Assembly: GCA_018806985.1 (NCBI GenBank)
Contig: JADANN010000268.1
Location: 620,001-684,000 of the forward strand
Source: Angiostrongylus vasorum
Lineage: Eukaryota > Nematoda > Chromadorea > Rhabditida > Metastrongylidae
DNA: 64,000 nucleotides
Direction: 5' to 3'
The notes under the pieces are model-generated. The model was not told where the DNA came from. It searched no databases and worked only from the letters and a program-made list of their open reading frames with translations. The position numbers were made by a program, and so were the translations under genes. This document shows positions 35,834 through 47,143 of this stretch, one piece after another; the first letter of the stretch is position 1, and each line of letters begins with the position of its first letter.

Positions 35834-36099
35834 AAGCAGAGAGCTCTTAGTGCCGTCCTCATCAACGGTAGTGTTCTATGTTACTGTACCTGTACAATAG
35901 GCAATGTACGATGAGCATCATGGAACTCACTGAAGGTTGACAAAATTCGCCCCATTAACAGTTGTTTATAAATTTTAATGCAAGGAGAGCAACTTTTCTT
36001 GACCACACCCGTGAAAGTGGAGCTATTGAGTGAACACGAAAGTTATCGACGGAAATGTTTTTTTATAATGCAAAAAGGAATATTGAAAAGAGCTTGCAG

Positions 36100-36318
36100 A
36101 AACAGTGCGAATGGTCCCAGTTGGGACCAATGGTCCCAGTTGCGAACAATGGCCCCAGTTCCGACCAAAATGGTCCTATTTGCGACCAATGGTCCCAGTT
36201 GCAACCAGTGGTCCTAGTTGCGACCAATGGTCCTATTTGCGACCAATGGTCCCAGTTGCAACCAGTGGTCCCAGTTGCGACCAATGGTCCCAGTTGCGAA
36301 CAATGGTCACAGTTGCGT
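36100..36318. repeat. 19-bp minisatellite
   Basis: About 11 copies of a 19-bp unit, consensus GCGACCAATGGTCCCAGTT, with variants CAACCAGTGG and TCCTATTTG. The unit contains a near-palindrome GACCAATGGTC. Because 19 is not a multiple of three, all three frames stay open; those frames are artefacts. Confidence 0.95.
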
Positions 36319-37244
36319 TAATGCTTAATGGTACGTGAGTTGCACAAAAGACAAAAGATGAACAAATTATCGAACTCTTACGTATTTTTCAGTGATTCGA
36401 GCGTTGTAAGTGCCAACTGTCACCGAGGGTTACCGTAAATCCTTGGTGTTTTTTTCACAGGTAGTACTTTCTGCAATAAAAATTTCTTCCGTTCGCAATT
36501 GTGCTTTTATTAGTTACGTTTCTTCTTGCTTTCAGGCACATCATTGTTTAACGGAAACGACTCTGTTGTCGGCTAGCAAATTCATTCCGTTCACCTGATG
36601 ATTAGTCGAGAAAACGGTTAGTTGCTTTGAGAAAAAGATGTTTTTAGAAGGACGAAAAAGCTGTGAATTCAAAATATGGCATCGCTCTGTTGAGCAAAAG
36701 GTTCTTCGTTACCTTCATTGGTGCGTTTTTTCCTCCATCTTCTGTTTTTTTTTGTTTATCATTTTTTAAGCCGAGATCTCATTTCATGACATCTTAGGAT
36801 GATTTTCCATCTCACATGTGGTGTTGTTGAGTATCACTAGAGCAGATACCAAGAAAGTGTCCATTTGTACCGTCCCGTAGTAAAACTGCAAAATGGGATC
36901 CAATAGGTTAAAGAACAGAAAGAGCATCACATTTTTCAAGCAAGGCGTTCTGTTTTCATTAGTTTTGCTCAGAAGGTGCCTATAGGTGGAGCACCGGACT
37001 CCTCTGGTCTGCTGCATGTGCATATAAATTCACTGTCAGTAGATGTAGTTTAATTGCCATGGTTATTGCTAGAGGTGATTTTAAATCGACTTGTATTCGT
37101 TGCTCATTCACTTTATTGCTGCCGACTAAAGTGGTTTTATGTGGATTTTGTGCCAGTTATTCCATGATTAGCGAGATTACCAGTGATACAGCTGACAATC
37201 GTGGTAGGATATGCAGATGATATTTAACTCTATCGGTATCGAGA

Positions 37245-37473
37245 TGGGATCGATCCCGCACCCCAGACCCACCAAGGCTTCCATCCTTCCGGGGTCAGCA
37301 AATTGGTACCAGACTTGTCTGGGAGGATAGCAGCACTGGCTCTATACATCGGTAGGCCATCGGGAGTTATTGTAAAGGCCAGATATGCATTCAATCACCT
37401 CCAACGATGCTGAATAAAGTGGAATTTATGGCGCATCCTTCACGGATTGATCAACGCTGAGAGCTTTATCCTT
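37245..37473 (+). repeat. SINE family A, head-truncated
   Basis: Begins at the B-box region (GGGATCGATCCCGCACCCC) and continues to ATCAACGCTGAGAGCTTTATCC. The A-box part is missing. Confidence 0.8.
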
Positions 37474-37789
37474 TCTGTCCTTTTATCGGGACCTTAATTC
37501 ATCTTTTGTTTCTCTTTCTAGTAAAAATTTTTCAAATTGTTTGTTTATATATGTAAATCATAGGAGCAGTTCTTCGGCAGAATTCATTAAGCGAGTTGTA
37601 GAATTCATATATGTGACAAAGTGACTGCCTAAATATGATTACTCGTTCATAGAACAGTTGCAGTTTCCATTGTCTTTGGCATTTCTCGATGCTAGTCCCT
37701 TTTGGGTTCTTCAATAACACTTTTTTTTTCGGAAATCTTCAATGTTAACATTGCTTCTCGTTCCAGTTACACGACTCATCTTAACATCT

Positions 37790-38040
37790 ACTGTGCGCCT
37801 CCCAGAGCTTTTTGCGTTCGATTAGTTCCTATCCATCCTTCATGAAGGTCTTCGAATTTTTTGTGTGTGGATTCTTCTGCTGCTTGACTATTGTCGTCTT
37901 CTTTGTGGTTGTCGTTGAATGCTGGTCGATTCGATTGATTGGATTGCAGGGAGTGAGGTGTTCCTAAACAAGTTTGGTAGCAATTTCGTGTCCTCAGTGA
38001 AATTCGAAGCTCTTTGGACCTGGGGCGTTTTTTGAACTAA
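37790..38040 (-). repeat. SINE family B, diverged
   Basis: Carries the family segments GTTGAATGCTGGTCGATTCG, GGATTGCAGGGAGTGAGG and AACAAGTTTGGTAGCAATTTCG. The head is not recognisable. Confidence 0.55.
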
Positions 38041-38130
38041 TACCCGTGTTCTTGATGAATAGCATGACTACGTTTGCGCCACCCACTCCGTCATCAAAGG
38101 AACTGCAAGCACATATTTTTTTTCTTACAG

Positions 38131-38227
38131 ATGGTCTTCTGTGTTTCGGACTAGTAACAGCCACTTTACTGCTGATCATTGCTGTATTCTATGCGACGTC
38201 ATTGCTTCTTCGAGCAGACTCCCAGCG
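38131..38227 (+). CDS. possible transmembrane exon
   Basis: A very strong acceptor (TTTTTTTTCTTACAG) ends at 38,130 and a consensus donor (CAGCG|GTGAGC) follows 38,227. The 97-nt exon, entered in phase 1, encodes a hydrophobic helix GLVTATLLLIIAVFYATSLL followed by LRADSQR, a typical single-pass transmembrane segment with a basic cytoplasmic edge. It ends in phase 2, which fits the exon at 45,357. No upstream exon was identified. Confidence 0.4.
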
Positions 38228-38319
38228 GTGAGCTTATTTTTGCTTTTACTTATTTTCGTATCACTTCAATACTAACGATTGTTTACTAAATTGTTTTTGA
38301 GGTGAAGAATGTTCAGCGC

Positions 38320-38420
38320 TCGTGTAGCCTAGTAGTTAGAGGCGTCTTGCAATACACAAATAGTCTTTAGTTCTCTCTCATGTCTCTCTCAAGTCAAGCT
38401 TTTCATCCCTTAGCAGGCGA
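38320..38420 (+). repeat. SINE family A head, degenerate
   Basis: GCGCTCGTGTAGCCTAGTAG followed by AGAGGCGTCTTGCAA resembles the tRNA head; the body is largely lost. Confidence 0.45.
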
Positions 38421-38744
38421 ATGGATTGCGCATCTCTAAATAATTGATCCAAATTGAATGTTTTATTCTTTAAATGCATAGTATCGCGAATTGAGAACCG
38501 TCGTTAGCCTATTACTATCTGTTTTAGAAAGAGACTCGAATGTCTCTAAATCAGAGGACTTCTGAATCAGTAACTGCTAACTTCCTAAGTTTGAGAGAAA
38601 TTTGTCGAACTTAGTATTACCCAGGATCAACTTCCTCTTAACTTCGGCAATGGGTTATAAATTCGTCGTTTTCTCTCTCAGAAGTCGCGAGGTTGTTTAA
38701 CAGCATACGTTTACTTCCACACAATAACACACACACAACACAAT

Positions 38745-38795
38745 CGTAGTTGACGTTTCGGCAGAATCGCGTTCTTCAGAGCCTCGAAGGGTATA
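38745..38795 (-). ncRNA. hammerhead-like module at PLE 3' flank
   Basis: Minus strand: GGCT-CTGAAGA-(hairpin)-GAAACGTC. The conserved core is intact. Stem I pairing is weak here (GGCT against AACT) and the stem II hairpin carries one mismatch. Confidence 0.4.
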
Positions 38796-40055
38796 GTGAT
38801 ACGCAATCTACTATGTGAAACGCTTCAATAACACATACAGAAGGACGAAGATCTGAACGATAATTACGAGATCTATGGCTTCTCGAAAAAACCCAACGCT
38901 TTTTTTCACCTGTCTTCCACCTTGAAAGAACAGCCGCTCAGAGTCGCATATTGTTGACGACTGCACCAGCCCACATCAACGATCGATACGAAGGTATGGG
39001 GCGAGATCACGCGTGATTCGTCCCTGCTATTCATTCTATGATTTTTTGGCATTTATCCAAAAAGCCTCGAGGAGTTTGCGCGTTGTTTTAGGATCCCGTG
39101 CGAGGATATCGATTTTTACATCAAAATCGTCTCCGCTGTGCTTTTGTATCCTATGCGTGCCTAGTGGGGTACTTTGTCTTAGTTTTCGTTTACCATCTAG
39201 TGTTCTTTTGTGTCGATACACAAAGGTCTGCCCGTTTCGCCAATATATTCGTCTCCGCAAGTACTACAAGAGATCAGGTATATCGTGCCTGAGCTCATGC
39301 AGTCACCGACCCTGCCATAAGGGCAAATTACGCAATTCTGTGTTTCACCTAGACGGTCGTATAGTCGGTTACGAACTAACTGGCGACGAAGAGTATTCGG
39401 TGGTATTTCAGTTATCGCTACAGATTCCTCTAGATCTACCCTTCTTAAGCACCGCTGTATCATTATACTTATTTCATGGGTAACAAAGAGCATAAACGTG
39501 ATTTTGTTTCGGCTAAACCTTTCGTTTTGGGGCGTCGCTTTCCTTCTAAACTTATCTCGTGGGGTTACTATTTTGTAGCCATTGGAGATGGATATTTGCT
39601 GAGCCAAGTCGCGTGATTCTTCCTTTAATTCTCTGGTTGTGCACACAGAGGTGGCTATTCGAAACATGTTTCTCACAGCGCCCTCTTTGTGTGTGAAGAG
39701 TGGGACGGAAGGAAATGAACTGGGATGTTTCTGTTACTTGGTTTTCGGTACCACTTTGTCATGTAACAGCTACTTGATAGGTTTATTTGAACGTTTAGAA
39801 ACGGAAGCCAGTTTTCTTTCGATTTCTCCCGGGTGAACTTAGTGTACTCAGACTGCTCGTTCAATAATTCAAAGAATTTTGTCCATCTCCTCTTGCGTAG
39901 GGAAGATAACAAAACAAAATCTATGTACCTGCAGTAGAGTATCGGCAGGAGACCGAGAACGGGCCCTTCTACTTTAGACATAAACGCAATGGCAAGGCTT
40001 GGTGCCAGTCGCTGTCCCATTGCCAACCCCCTTATTTGCGCGAAATAGAAGGGAA

Positions 40056-40092
40056 ATAGAAGAAGGCGATTCTGCCGAAACGTCAGCTACGA
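40056..40092 (+). ncRNA. hammerhead-like module at PLE 5' flank (inverted)
   Basis: + strand: TAGAAGA-(GGC hairpin GCC)-GAAACGTC-AGC. The CUGAnGA box is altered to UAGAAGA, so cleavage is unlikely in this copy. Confidence 0.35.
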
Positions 40093-40168
40093 TTGTGTCG
40101 TATGTGTGTTATTGTATGGAAGTAAACATATGCTGAAGTTAATATTTTTGTCCTATTGATAAGCTGGA

Positions 40169-40433
40169 GGTCAGGTGTAGCACAGTGGTCGGAGGCGCTT
40201 TGCAACACACGTGGTCTCGATGCCCGCTCCCATGGCCCACCAAGCCTTGCATCCCTCCGGTGTCGGCAAATTAGTATCGGACTTGTCTGGGAGGATAGAA
40301 GCACTGGCTCGGTACATCGGTAGGCCACAGCGAGTCATTGTAAAGGCCAGATATGCATCCAATCACCTCCAAACGATGCTTAATGAAGTCGAATGCATGG
40401 GATAGATCAACGCCGAGAGCTTTATCCTTTTAT
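40169..40433 (+). repeat. SINE family A, full length
   Basis: Head GTGTAGCACAGTGGTCGGAGG to tail ATCAACGCCGAGAGCTTTATCC. It lies 30 bp beyond the PLE flank. A short deletion before the tail removes the GCGCATCCCTCAGGG segment. Confidence 0.85.
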
Positions 40434-40477
40434 CTATTTTATTGATAAGCTAACAAAAAAATTTCTCACAAGTTGAT

Positions 40478-40920
40478 TAGTATTACCGAGGTTAAAGGAA
40501 AGTAGGTTTTGAAATATTGTTATGCTTGCTAGCTGATAATGATACCGACTTCTGCAGGATGAATTGTTCGGGAAAAACAAGTTGTTATCTCCTTACAATC
40601 ACTACTGTCAACCATCAGCATCTTGTATAAAAGGGCACCACGGAGTGAGTATGCCTCATTCGAGAGATGATCCATTGAGGGAAGACTGAACTCGATATGA
40701 AGGCGAAGACGCCACATCGAGAAACGGTGGACTATCGACTCGGATCATCGGCTCCGATGAAGACGAAGACGTCGAAACGTTAGCCGAGTAAAAAATTGTT
40801 TATCAACCTCATGTAAGCTCATCAGAGAAAGAACATATGTCAACATGCGATTGTCGCAGAATTTTATGTTGGCTAACATTTTGCCTTCTTCAGAGCCGCA
40901 ATGATTCGAGATGGGTGTCC
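40478..40920. repeat. family D repeat, one arm plus flank
   Basis: 40,655-40,830 corresponds to the right half of the palindrome at 12,768-13,108: GAAGGCGAAGACGCCACATCG, GACTCGGATCATCGGCTCC, ending TTATCAACCTCATGTAAGC. It carries GGCT-CCGATGA-(perfect 4-bp hairpin)-GAAACGTT-AGCC on the + strand. 40,478-40,530 matches the outer flank seen at 13,125-13,180. A further module fragment lies at 40,880-40,905. Confidence 0.65.
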
Positions 40921-41037
40921 GCAACAGTTATTTCTTACAATGTGGTTGTTTGCAGTCATATCGAGTCGAATCCAGTGGAATGGAATACCGTTATTCATCA
41001 CTAGAGGAAGGGCTTGACCTATAGCACCTACATTTGT

Positions 41038-41259
41038 TTAGTAATCTTGCAATCGTCGTTCATGAAATGGTTGGGTTCGCGTTTCAGTTCGGTTACCACG
41101 CGACGATCTGTCCATCCTCTGCCTAACTGACAAGTCTAAGGCTCTTAACACTTGTTGGGCGTGATCTTTACGGGAAGTCCGAAGCAGTCGTGTTATGGCG
41201 TTCTCAAGCTTGTAACATTGCCGGTCGCCGACATTCTCTGTAAGGAGTTTTTTTGCCAT
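41038..41259 (-). CDS. possible coding fragment, unknown
   Basis: A minus-strand frame of 73 codons, rich in Arg/Leu (ENAITRLLRTSRKDHAQQVL), ends at TAG. The ATG sits at MAKKLL. Amino-acid composition is credible, but the surroundings are repeats and there is no RT motif. It could be a transposon-borne piece or chance. Confidence 0.2.
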   Translation of the reverse strand: MAKKLLTENVGDRQCYKLENAITRLLRTSRKDHAQQVLRALDLSVRQRMDRSSRGNRTETRTQPFHERRLQDY

Positions 41260-41864
41260 GTGAGTAGGACTCTTCTACGAGGTAGCGTCTCTTACGGTTG
41301 ACCGACTGGTGCCCGTCGGAATGCAGTTCAGAATGGTACGGAAAGCGATAGAAGATTCTTTACAAACCCAGCGGAAAGAACTTTTCCCGCAACACCAAAG
41401 TAATCGTGCTAAGGCGTTCCCAGGCCGCTACTACAGATAGTATCCAGCATTGTGTATCTGGGAGTTTGCTGTCTTCTGACTCAAATTTCTAGCACGTCAG
41501 TGTTTCTTACTGTCAAACATCCCATAAAAGACAGAATCCAAGAGTTAACAGCGGTGCGAAAAGCTGAAGAACAAAGTCCTTCGGTTCTTTAAAAACTACT
41601 GGAAACACTTGTTTATTTTTTTTATTTTTTTTTGTGCTAGTCTTTTGCATATGCAATTTCCAATCAAGCATCCATAGTTTTTTGACTCTGGACTTTACAA
41701 ACCTTAAACATATTTAGCTTCCATTTTTTTCGGTTGTCAACTCGTTGACAAATTCTTTACCGAGCTCCCAGTAGGATTGGTATGTAGATCCCTAATATTT
41801 TCCACCAGTTTTGAATCGTTGCTTTCTATTTGGTGGACGTGTACTGAGGAATAAAACCAGAACT

Positions 41865-42460
41865 GTGTAGTCTGATGTGAACCAGGGCGTCTACAATCAG
41901 CCTGTCAAGCGAACAAGACATAGCCTATACACTGGGGCTAACCGAGCCACCTATAATCCACCTCTTAGGCTCACCACGTCGCGTAGTATCTGCCTCTGGG
42001 GCTTACCGAACCGAATACCGTCCGCCTCTTACGCTAAACGAGCCGTCTGCAGTCCGTCTGTGAGGCAAACCGGGCCGTCCACACTCCACCTGCCCACAGT
42101 CCGCCTCTGAGGCAAACCAGGCCATCTAGAGGCTGCTTCTGATGCGAATCGGGCCGCCTACAGTCTGCCTCTGAGGCGTGCCACACCGCCTAGTGTCTGC
42201 GTCTGAGGCGAATCACGCCGCCTAGTGTCTGCCTCAGAGACGATCACGCCACTCAGAGTCCGTCTCGGAGGCGAACCAGGTTGCCTAGTGTCTGCTTCTG
42301 AAGCGAGCGAGGCCGCCCACAGTCCACCTGTGAAGCAAATCGTGCCGCCTACAGTACGCCTCTGAGGAGAACGAGGCCTCTCAAAGTCCGACTCTGAAAC
42401 GAACTAGGCCGCCCACGCGGACCACGCCGCCTTTTATCTGCCTCTGAGGCTAATCGAGGT
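41865..42460. repeat. 32-bp GC-rich minisatellite
   Basis: About 18 copies of a 32-bp unit with core GCCGCCTACAGTCTGCCTCTGAGGC. Adjacent copies differ at several positions, mostly C/T and G/A changes at CpG. It is strikingly GC-rich against the AT-rich surroundings. Confidence 0.9.
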
Positions 42461-42654
42461 GCATACGGTCCCCCCCTCTCACGGCGGTCAGGCCCCATAA
42501 CAAGAGCAGCGTTGAGTGGAGTTTATTCATTCGATCGATGTTCCACTTCACTAGACTAGCCTCTATTTGGCAACGAACAATCACATCGCGAGAACAACGT
42601 CGCAATGTTAGCGGAGTTAATTTTTTTTTAATCAACCTCATGTTGCTTAGTAAT

Positions 42655-42965
42655 CGAAGAAATTATCCGTGGAATACAACTGCAACGATGCTGAGATATT
42701 CGGAAAACTTGCACCCTGAGCCAGATCGAACAACGATTACCCTTTCCGGGGGGCTCGCGTATTACACAGTGACGGGTGATTGCTGGTGGCGTTACGTAGA
42801 AAACTAGCTGAGAGAAAGGCAAAGCAAGGGACTAGGTACGCGAGCTCTCGGAAACGGTAATCGTGGCGCGATCTGGCCCGGGGTCCAAGTTTTGCTGATA
42901 TCTCAACATCTTTGTTGTATTTCACATCATACCCTTCCGTGAAAAGTTATAGTAGGCAGCAATAA
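42655..42965. repeat. family C fold-back, compact
   Basis: Left arm ATACAACTGCAACGATGCTGAG ... CTTTCCGGGGGGCTCGCG; right arm CGCGAGCTCTCGGAAACGG ... GTTGTATTTCACATCATACCC. The central part is shorter than in other copies. Confidence 0.75.
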
Positions 42966-43889
42966 AAGGTTAACCTTGTGAAATTCGTGCAATAGTCTCG
43001 CCATGCTGACTTAGGATACCAGATTAAGATAAGATATAGACATAAGATATTGCCATGGTGTATGATCGTGCTTACTTGGTTACTTGGACGGCTCGTCTTT
43101 ACTAGTTGTCTGGACCCCAGCACATTTTCCATTCGTTTCTTTGCCTCGCAGTCGTCTTCCATGGTGGTGAGTTGATTCGGGTGCGATAGTGGGAGCGAAT
43201 CTCGTACTGTGATCTATAAAGCATCTGCTGCTGCTACTACAGCTGTTTGACTTTAGTTACGAATACTTCTGCCCAGCGTGTAGGTGATCGTCTTTGGGAA
43301 CGCCTGAATCCTCGTGAAGTTCACTCTACAGTTTTTTTTTTTTCGTCAATCTGCGTCTGTTCTTCTCGTTACATGATCGCCCCATCTGTGTTTCTCTATC
43401 GATGTGTGTTCGCTTTGGTGTCGGTGTTGAACTTTAGCAACCGTATTCTGCTGCATGATATAAGAAGTTAAATCAGTCCTTGTGTTTGTAAAAGAATAAT
43501 TGGGGGAGAAATGAACATACAACGATTGTACGACTTTACGATAGAAAGCAAAGATTTTCTGTTATGAGGTGAGGAATGTGGGAAGAAAAAGGGAGAGAAA
43601 TGGGAGAGTGTATTTCAAACGAGGTATGCTTCTAGTCCTATCTGGGCTCTTTCATGACATGGGTTTGTCGCGCTTGTTGTGATTTCATGTAGGATTAGTA
43701 CTCTCTCTCTCTTTTGTTCGTTTCCCGCTTTTAGATTGATTATCGTGCAGCTTCACTAATTCAGTAGCTTGGCCAGTGCACGAAAAAAATTTTGCAGTTT
43801 GCCGATTGCACCAGAAATAACAGTTGCCAGCAGAGAGTAGGTCTTCGAGTCAGCTCTCGACAGTAAACTTCGTACGAATTTGCCACCCT

Positions 43890-44215
43890 GGACTTTTTGA
43901 CGTTGCCACATAACATGATCTCAAAATTGGATACTAAACCAGGATCACAAGATTGCTGAGATATTTGCAAAACTCCGGACCGCAGGTGTTTGCGGTGCGG
44001 AACGAACACGCTATTGTCCTTTCCGGGGAGTAGCGCGTTCACCACCACACCATGCGGGTCCTTCGTTTCGCCAGTGTCTCAGCTAGTTCTTATCGATCTG
44101 TGCCGTCAGCAATCACCCGTCACCGGGACTGATCTGGGAAGCAAATATCTCAGCAATCTTGTGGTTGTATTTCGCATAATAATAACCTGCCATAAAAAAG
44201 TATAGAAGGCAGAAA
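43890..44215. repeat. family C copy
   Basis: Contains AAACTCCGGACCGCAGGTGT, CACGCTATTGTCCTTTCCGG and CACCACACCATGCGGGTCC, ending with the inverted terminus CTTGTGGTTGTATTTCGCATA. Confidence 0.75.
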
Positions 44216-44982
44216 ATAAAAAAGCTAAATATTGTAAACCAGGATCGTTCGTTTGGCCGACGAGCATTCTCCCACTGAATCATCAGTGCGTGGAAGCTGA
44301 TTCTGAAAGGTTTCTTTCTCAGTAAATTCTGAAAAACTGATTCAAACCATGTCATGGTAGGCGCGAGAACTTACATCAGTTAAATGATATGCGAGAGGCT
44401 TTACACATCATATACTGAATAGCTCCTACAAAAAGTTCATGTGAAATCGATACAGGAGCATAGATATAGCTCTCATGACGAGGATAAATGTAGCGCTAGC
44501 AGTAGACGTTGCATAGGAAATAGGAACTTTCGGGAAACAGTTACTGCATTTGCCGTATGGGGGCAAAACCGGTTTTGAGTCAGGGCGAGCAAATTAAATC
44601 ATAATGTTAGTTTCCTTTGACGAAGGGAACTGCAGAAATTCGCTTTTGAGACGAGGAAAGCTACAGAATTCCGCCTCCCAAGTGAAGCAGGCTAGCGACG
44701 GTCTTCCTTTTTTCTTTCCAAGCCACATGGAGTGTCCATCTCTGACAAGCCAAGCCAAAAAATTTTGCGTATGAGGCAAACCAAGCCATTACGAGTGCAC
44801 CCTGGAGACGAGTTGTGTTGTCGGCTTTTTAAGCGAGACATACCATTGGATTCCACCTCGCAAGATTGTCTATTATTAACCGATCGACTGAATGATAATG
44901 ACGTTATTTAGTTTCGATACCGCATTATCCGTGCAATTTTTTTTGCGTTTTCGCTTATTTTTTCGCCATCAAAGTTTTTTGG

Positions 44983-45250
44983 GCGCGTGTGGCGCAGTGG
45001 TCGGAGGCGCCCTGCGATGCGCACATGTGGTCGGTCACCGCACCCCTACCCCACCAAGCCTTCCATCCCTCCGAGATCGGCAAATTGGTACCAGCCTTTT
45101 CTGAGAGGATAGCACTGCCTCGATGCATCGGTAGGCCACCGTGAGTCATTGTAAAGGCCAGTTATGCATTCAATCACTTCCAAACGATGCTTAATGAAGT
45201 CGAATGCATGGCGCATCTCTCAGGGGATTGATCAACGCCGAAAGCTTTTA
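44983..45250 (+). repeat. SINE family A, full length
   Basis: Head GGCGCGTGTGGCGCAGTGG to tail ATCAACGCCGAAAGCTTTTAG. It ends about 105 bp before the exon candidate at 45,357, within the presumed intron. Confidence 0.9.
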
Positions 45251-45356
45251 GCTTTTTAAAGTTTTTTCTTTTTATCTGGCTTTTTTTCCCATTTCGAGCA
45301 GTCCTTGTTTACACATTCTCTTCAGTCGACCCTGCTTAGTTTCTGACTTTTTCCAG

Positions 45357-45424
45357 GTCAATTCAATGCAGAAACGGACGAACGAGAAGTTTACTTGAAC
45401 GCTGATCTTCTTCTGATGCAGTAA
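45357..45424 (+). CDS. possible terminal exon
   Basis: The acceptor CTGACTTTTTCCAG ends at 45,356. Two frames are plausible. Entered in phase 2 it reads SIQCRNGRTRSLLER and stops at TGA 45,403-45,405, which would join in phase to the transmembrane exon at 38,131-38,227 as a short basic tail. Entered in phase 1 it reads QFNAETDEREVYLNADLLLM and stops at TAA 45,422-45,424. An AATAAA at 45,619-45,624 could serve as poly(A) signal. Confidence 0.35.
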
Positions 45425-45618
45425 TCAGTGTACTGAAATATCGTAGGGCGAAATTTTTGACGCATTGTAAAAGAAAAACCTTGAATAACGATTGTGATAT
45501 TTTAATCTCAAACATCGCCTTTAATTAGTGGCACTTTGAATTGATTTGATGTTGCAATGTTGAAACTGTCGAACAAACGAAATGTAGTAAATGAAGTCAT
45601 AGTTTTATGTTGTTTGAA

Positions 45619-45624
45619 AATAAA
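45619..45624 (+). terminator. AATAAA poly(A) signal candidate
   Basis: The canonical hexamer lies about 200 bases after the exon candidate at 45,357. Confidence 0.35.
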
Positions 45625-45784
45625 GAAACTTCATCTATATAGCACTTTTTTTTCCTTGTCGCATATTAACCTGATGCGCTATCATACGTGGGATGGCACT
45701 ATTCTAGCAATCTTCACTGTCAAGACATCTTTAGCGCAGTGATTGAAAGTGTTCTGCAATAATATACAAGTGTTCGTTGGTTCG

Positions 45785-46045
45785 GCGTGGTGTGATGGGC
45801 TAATTATTCCATCTTTCTGTCTGTGGTCGGCCAAATAGTGTCAGATTTACGAGTGGGACTTTACAAATGTCAGATTTATCTGCGAGAATGAAAAACACTG
45901 ACTCGGTCGACCGATACACCACCACAAATTTCTAAAGCGAAAATTTGCATTTGACCGTCTTCACGATGCTACGAATGAGGTTGTATCTACGGAGAATCGC
46001 TAGAGGATAGACCAACGTCGAATACTTTATCGCTTGTCCCTGAAT
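45785..46045 (+). repeat. SINE family A-related, degenerate
   Basis: Only the tail is clear: GAGGATAGACCAACGTCGAATACTTTATC. Head GTGGTGTGATGGGCTAATT is tRNA-like. Strongly diverged. Confidence 0.4.
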
Positions 46046-46369
46046 TGCTTGAACAATTGTATTTCTTCCCTTTAATTGTGCGTATATGTTCATTTCTGTC
46101 TACGTACATATGTGTGTGTGCCAAAGATCTATCGAAGTTATAGTTAACATGGTTATTTATAAGTCTAACTAACAGTAACCCTATGTTAAGACGAAGATAG
46201 GTGAATTAGAAACAAAAGGTGTCACAGCAGAGATGGGGTGCTGTTTGTGTTTCTCGAGAGAGTAAACTCAGCTAATCAGTTCAAATAAGCAATAGTGCTG
46301 AATGGACACTTTGTTGATACCTACTTAGCTTACTCGATATATAAATGTCCGAATGAGCGTATATCCTAG

Positions 46370-46735
46370 GAGGGCTGGTGGCTAACAGTGTTCGATCACG
46401 GTGCTAGTTCAATCTCGCTCTGTGCTCACCAACCCTCATTTCTCCGGGTCGTGAAGATCGTACCGGACTTGTCTGGGAAAAAATTCATTATCTGCAACCT
46501 AAGTCGGAATGCTCTTGCTGAGCTATCTCAGGATTTTAGAGAGATCTGACTCGACTAGCATTTAACGACATTCATGACGAATAGAAAATGCTCAAGTATC
46601 AACTGATGCCACACGTAAAGAGGCTTTCGAAGATCTCCGTGAATGATGGATACGCGGAGAGGAATCAAATGCAAAAAGTGCTGGAATTGGCACAGTAGAT
46701 GTGCAAAAAAGGATGGTGTTAAATAAAGATAAGAA
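46370..46735 (+). repeat. SINE family B, near full length
   Basis: Runs from a diverged head (GGTGGCTAACAGTGTTCG, GCTAGTTCAATCTCG) through ACCGGACTTGTCTGGG and CTCGACTAGCATTTAACGACATTCATG to GGCACAGTAGATGTGC and an A-rich end. Confidence 0.65.
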
Positions 46736-46764
46736 AAAATTAACATCCGAATTATAGCTTATGC

Positions 46765-47012
46765 CTATGCATGTAGCAGTGTGGTAAGAACTGACTCTGC
46801 GATCCGCATATTTGTTAGTTGGTGGTTCTGAGCCCAGGATTACCCAAACTTTCCCTGTCTACAAACTGGTGCTAGATCTATCTGTCAGGATTGAAACACT
46901 GAACGCAGACCAGTATGCATTCAACCATCTGCATGACGAAATGGTTGAAGTGGAATACATGGTACAACTCCAATGAATCAATCATCGTGGCACGCTCTAT
47001 CTTTTAGAACAC
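46765..47012 (+). repeat. SINE family A-related, degenerate
   Basis: Head GTAGCAGTGTGGTAAGAACTG, B-box region GGTGGTTCTGAGCCC, and tail CAATGAATCAATCATCGTGGC. Confidence 0.45.
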
Positions 47013-47143
47013 ATTCCATTTTAGTGGCTATGACTAAGGTAATGACTCTTTTCAGAATTCTCACAGTTCTGCAAAATTCAACGGCGTCGATAATATTATT
47101 ATCAACATCATCGCCTTTACTTCTTGCGCACCAAATAGTACGT

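Larger units (their letters stand above)
38700..40140 (-). mobile_element. Penelope-like element remnant with inverted flanks
   Basis: The minus-strand coding part (about 40,026 to 38,990) starts at MGQRLAPSLAIAFMSKVE of the reverse transcriptase. It continues through YCRYID, where the second catalytic Asp is lost in a small frameshifted patch, then ENWLPFLNVQ and HFLPSHSSHTKRA. A GIY-YIG endonuclease follows: NCVICPYG, GTIYLISCSTCGDEYIGETGR, then after a frameshift PLGTHRIQKH and LLEAFWINAKK. The N-terminal half of the RT is missing. A segment of about 80 bp (reading CCGAAACGTCA..TACGATTGTGT and ending GGAAGTAAACRTATGCTG) occurs on the minus strand at 38,700-38,790 and inverted at 40,060-40,138, as expected for PLE terminal repeats. 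The copy is not functional. Confidence 0.85.

Noticed and set aside
36055..36338. Trp/Gln/Pro-rich repeat proteins on both strands
   Set aside because: They arise from the 19-bp minisatellite, which keeps all frames open.
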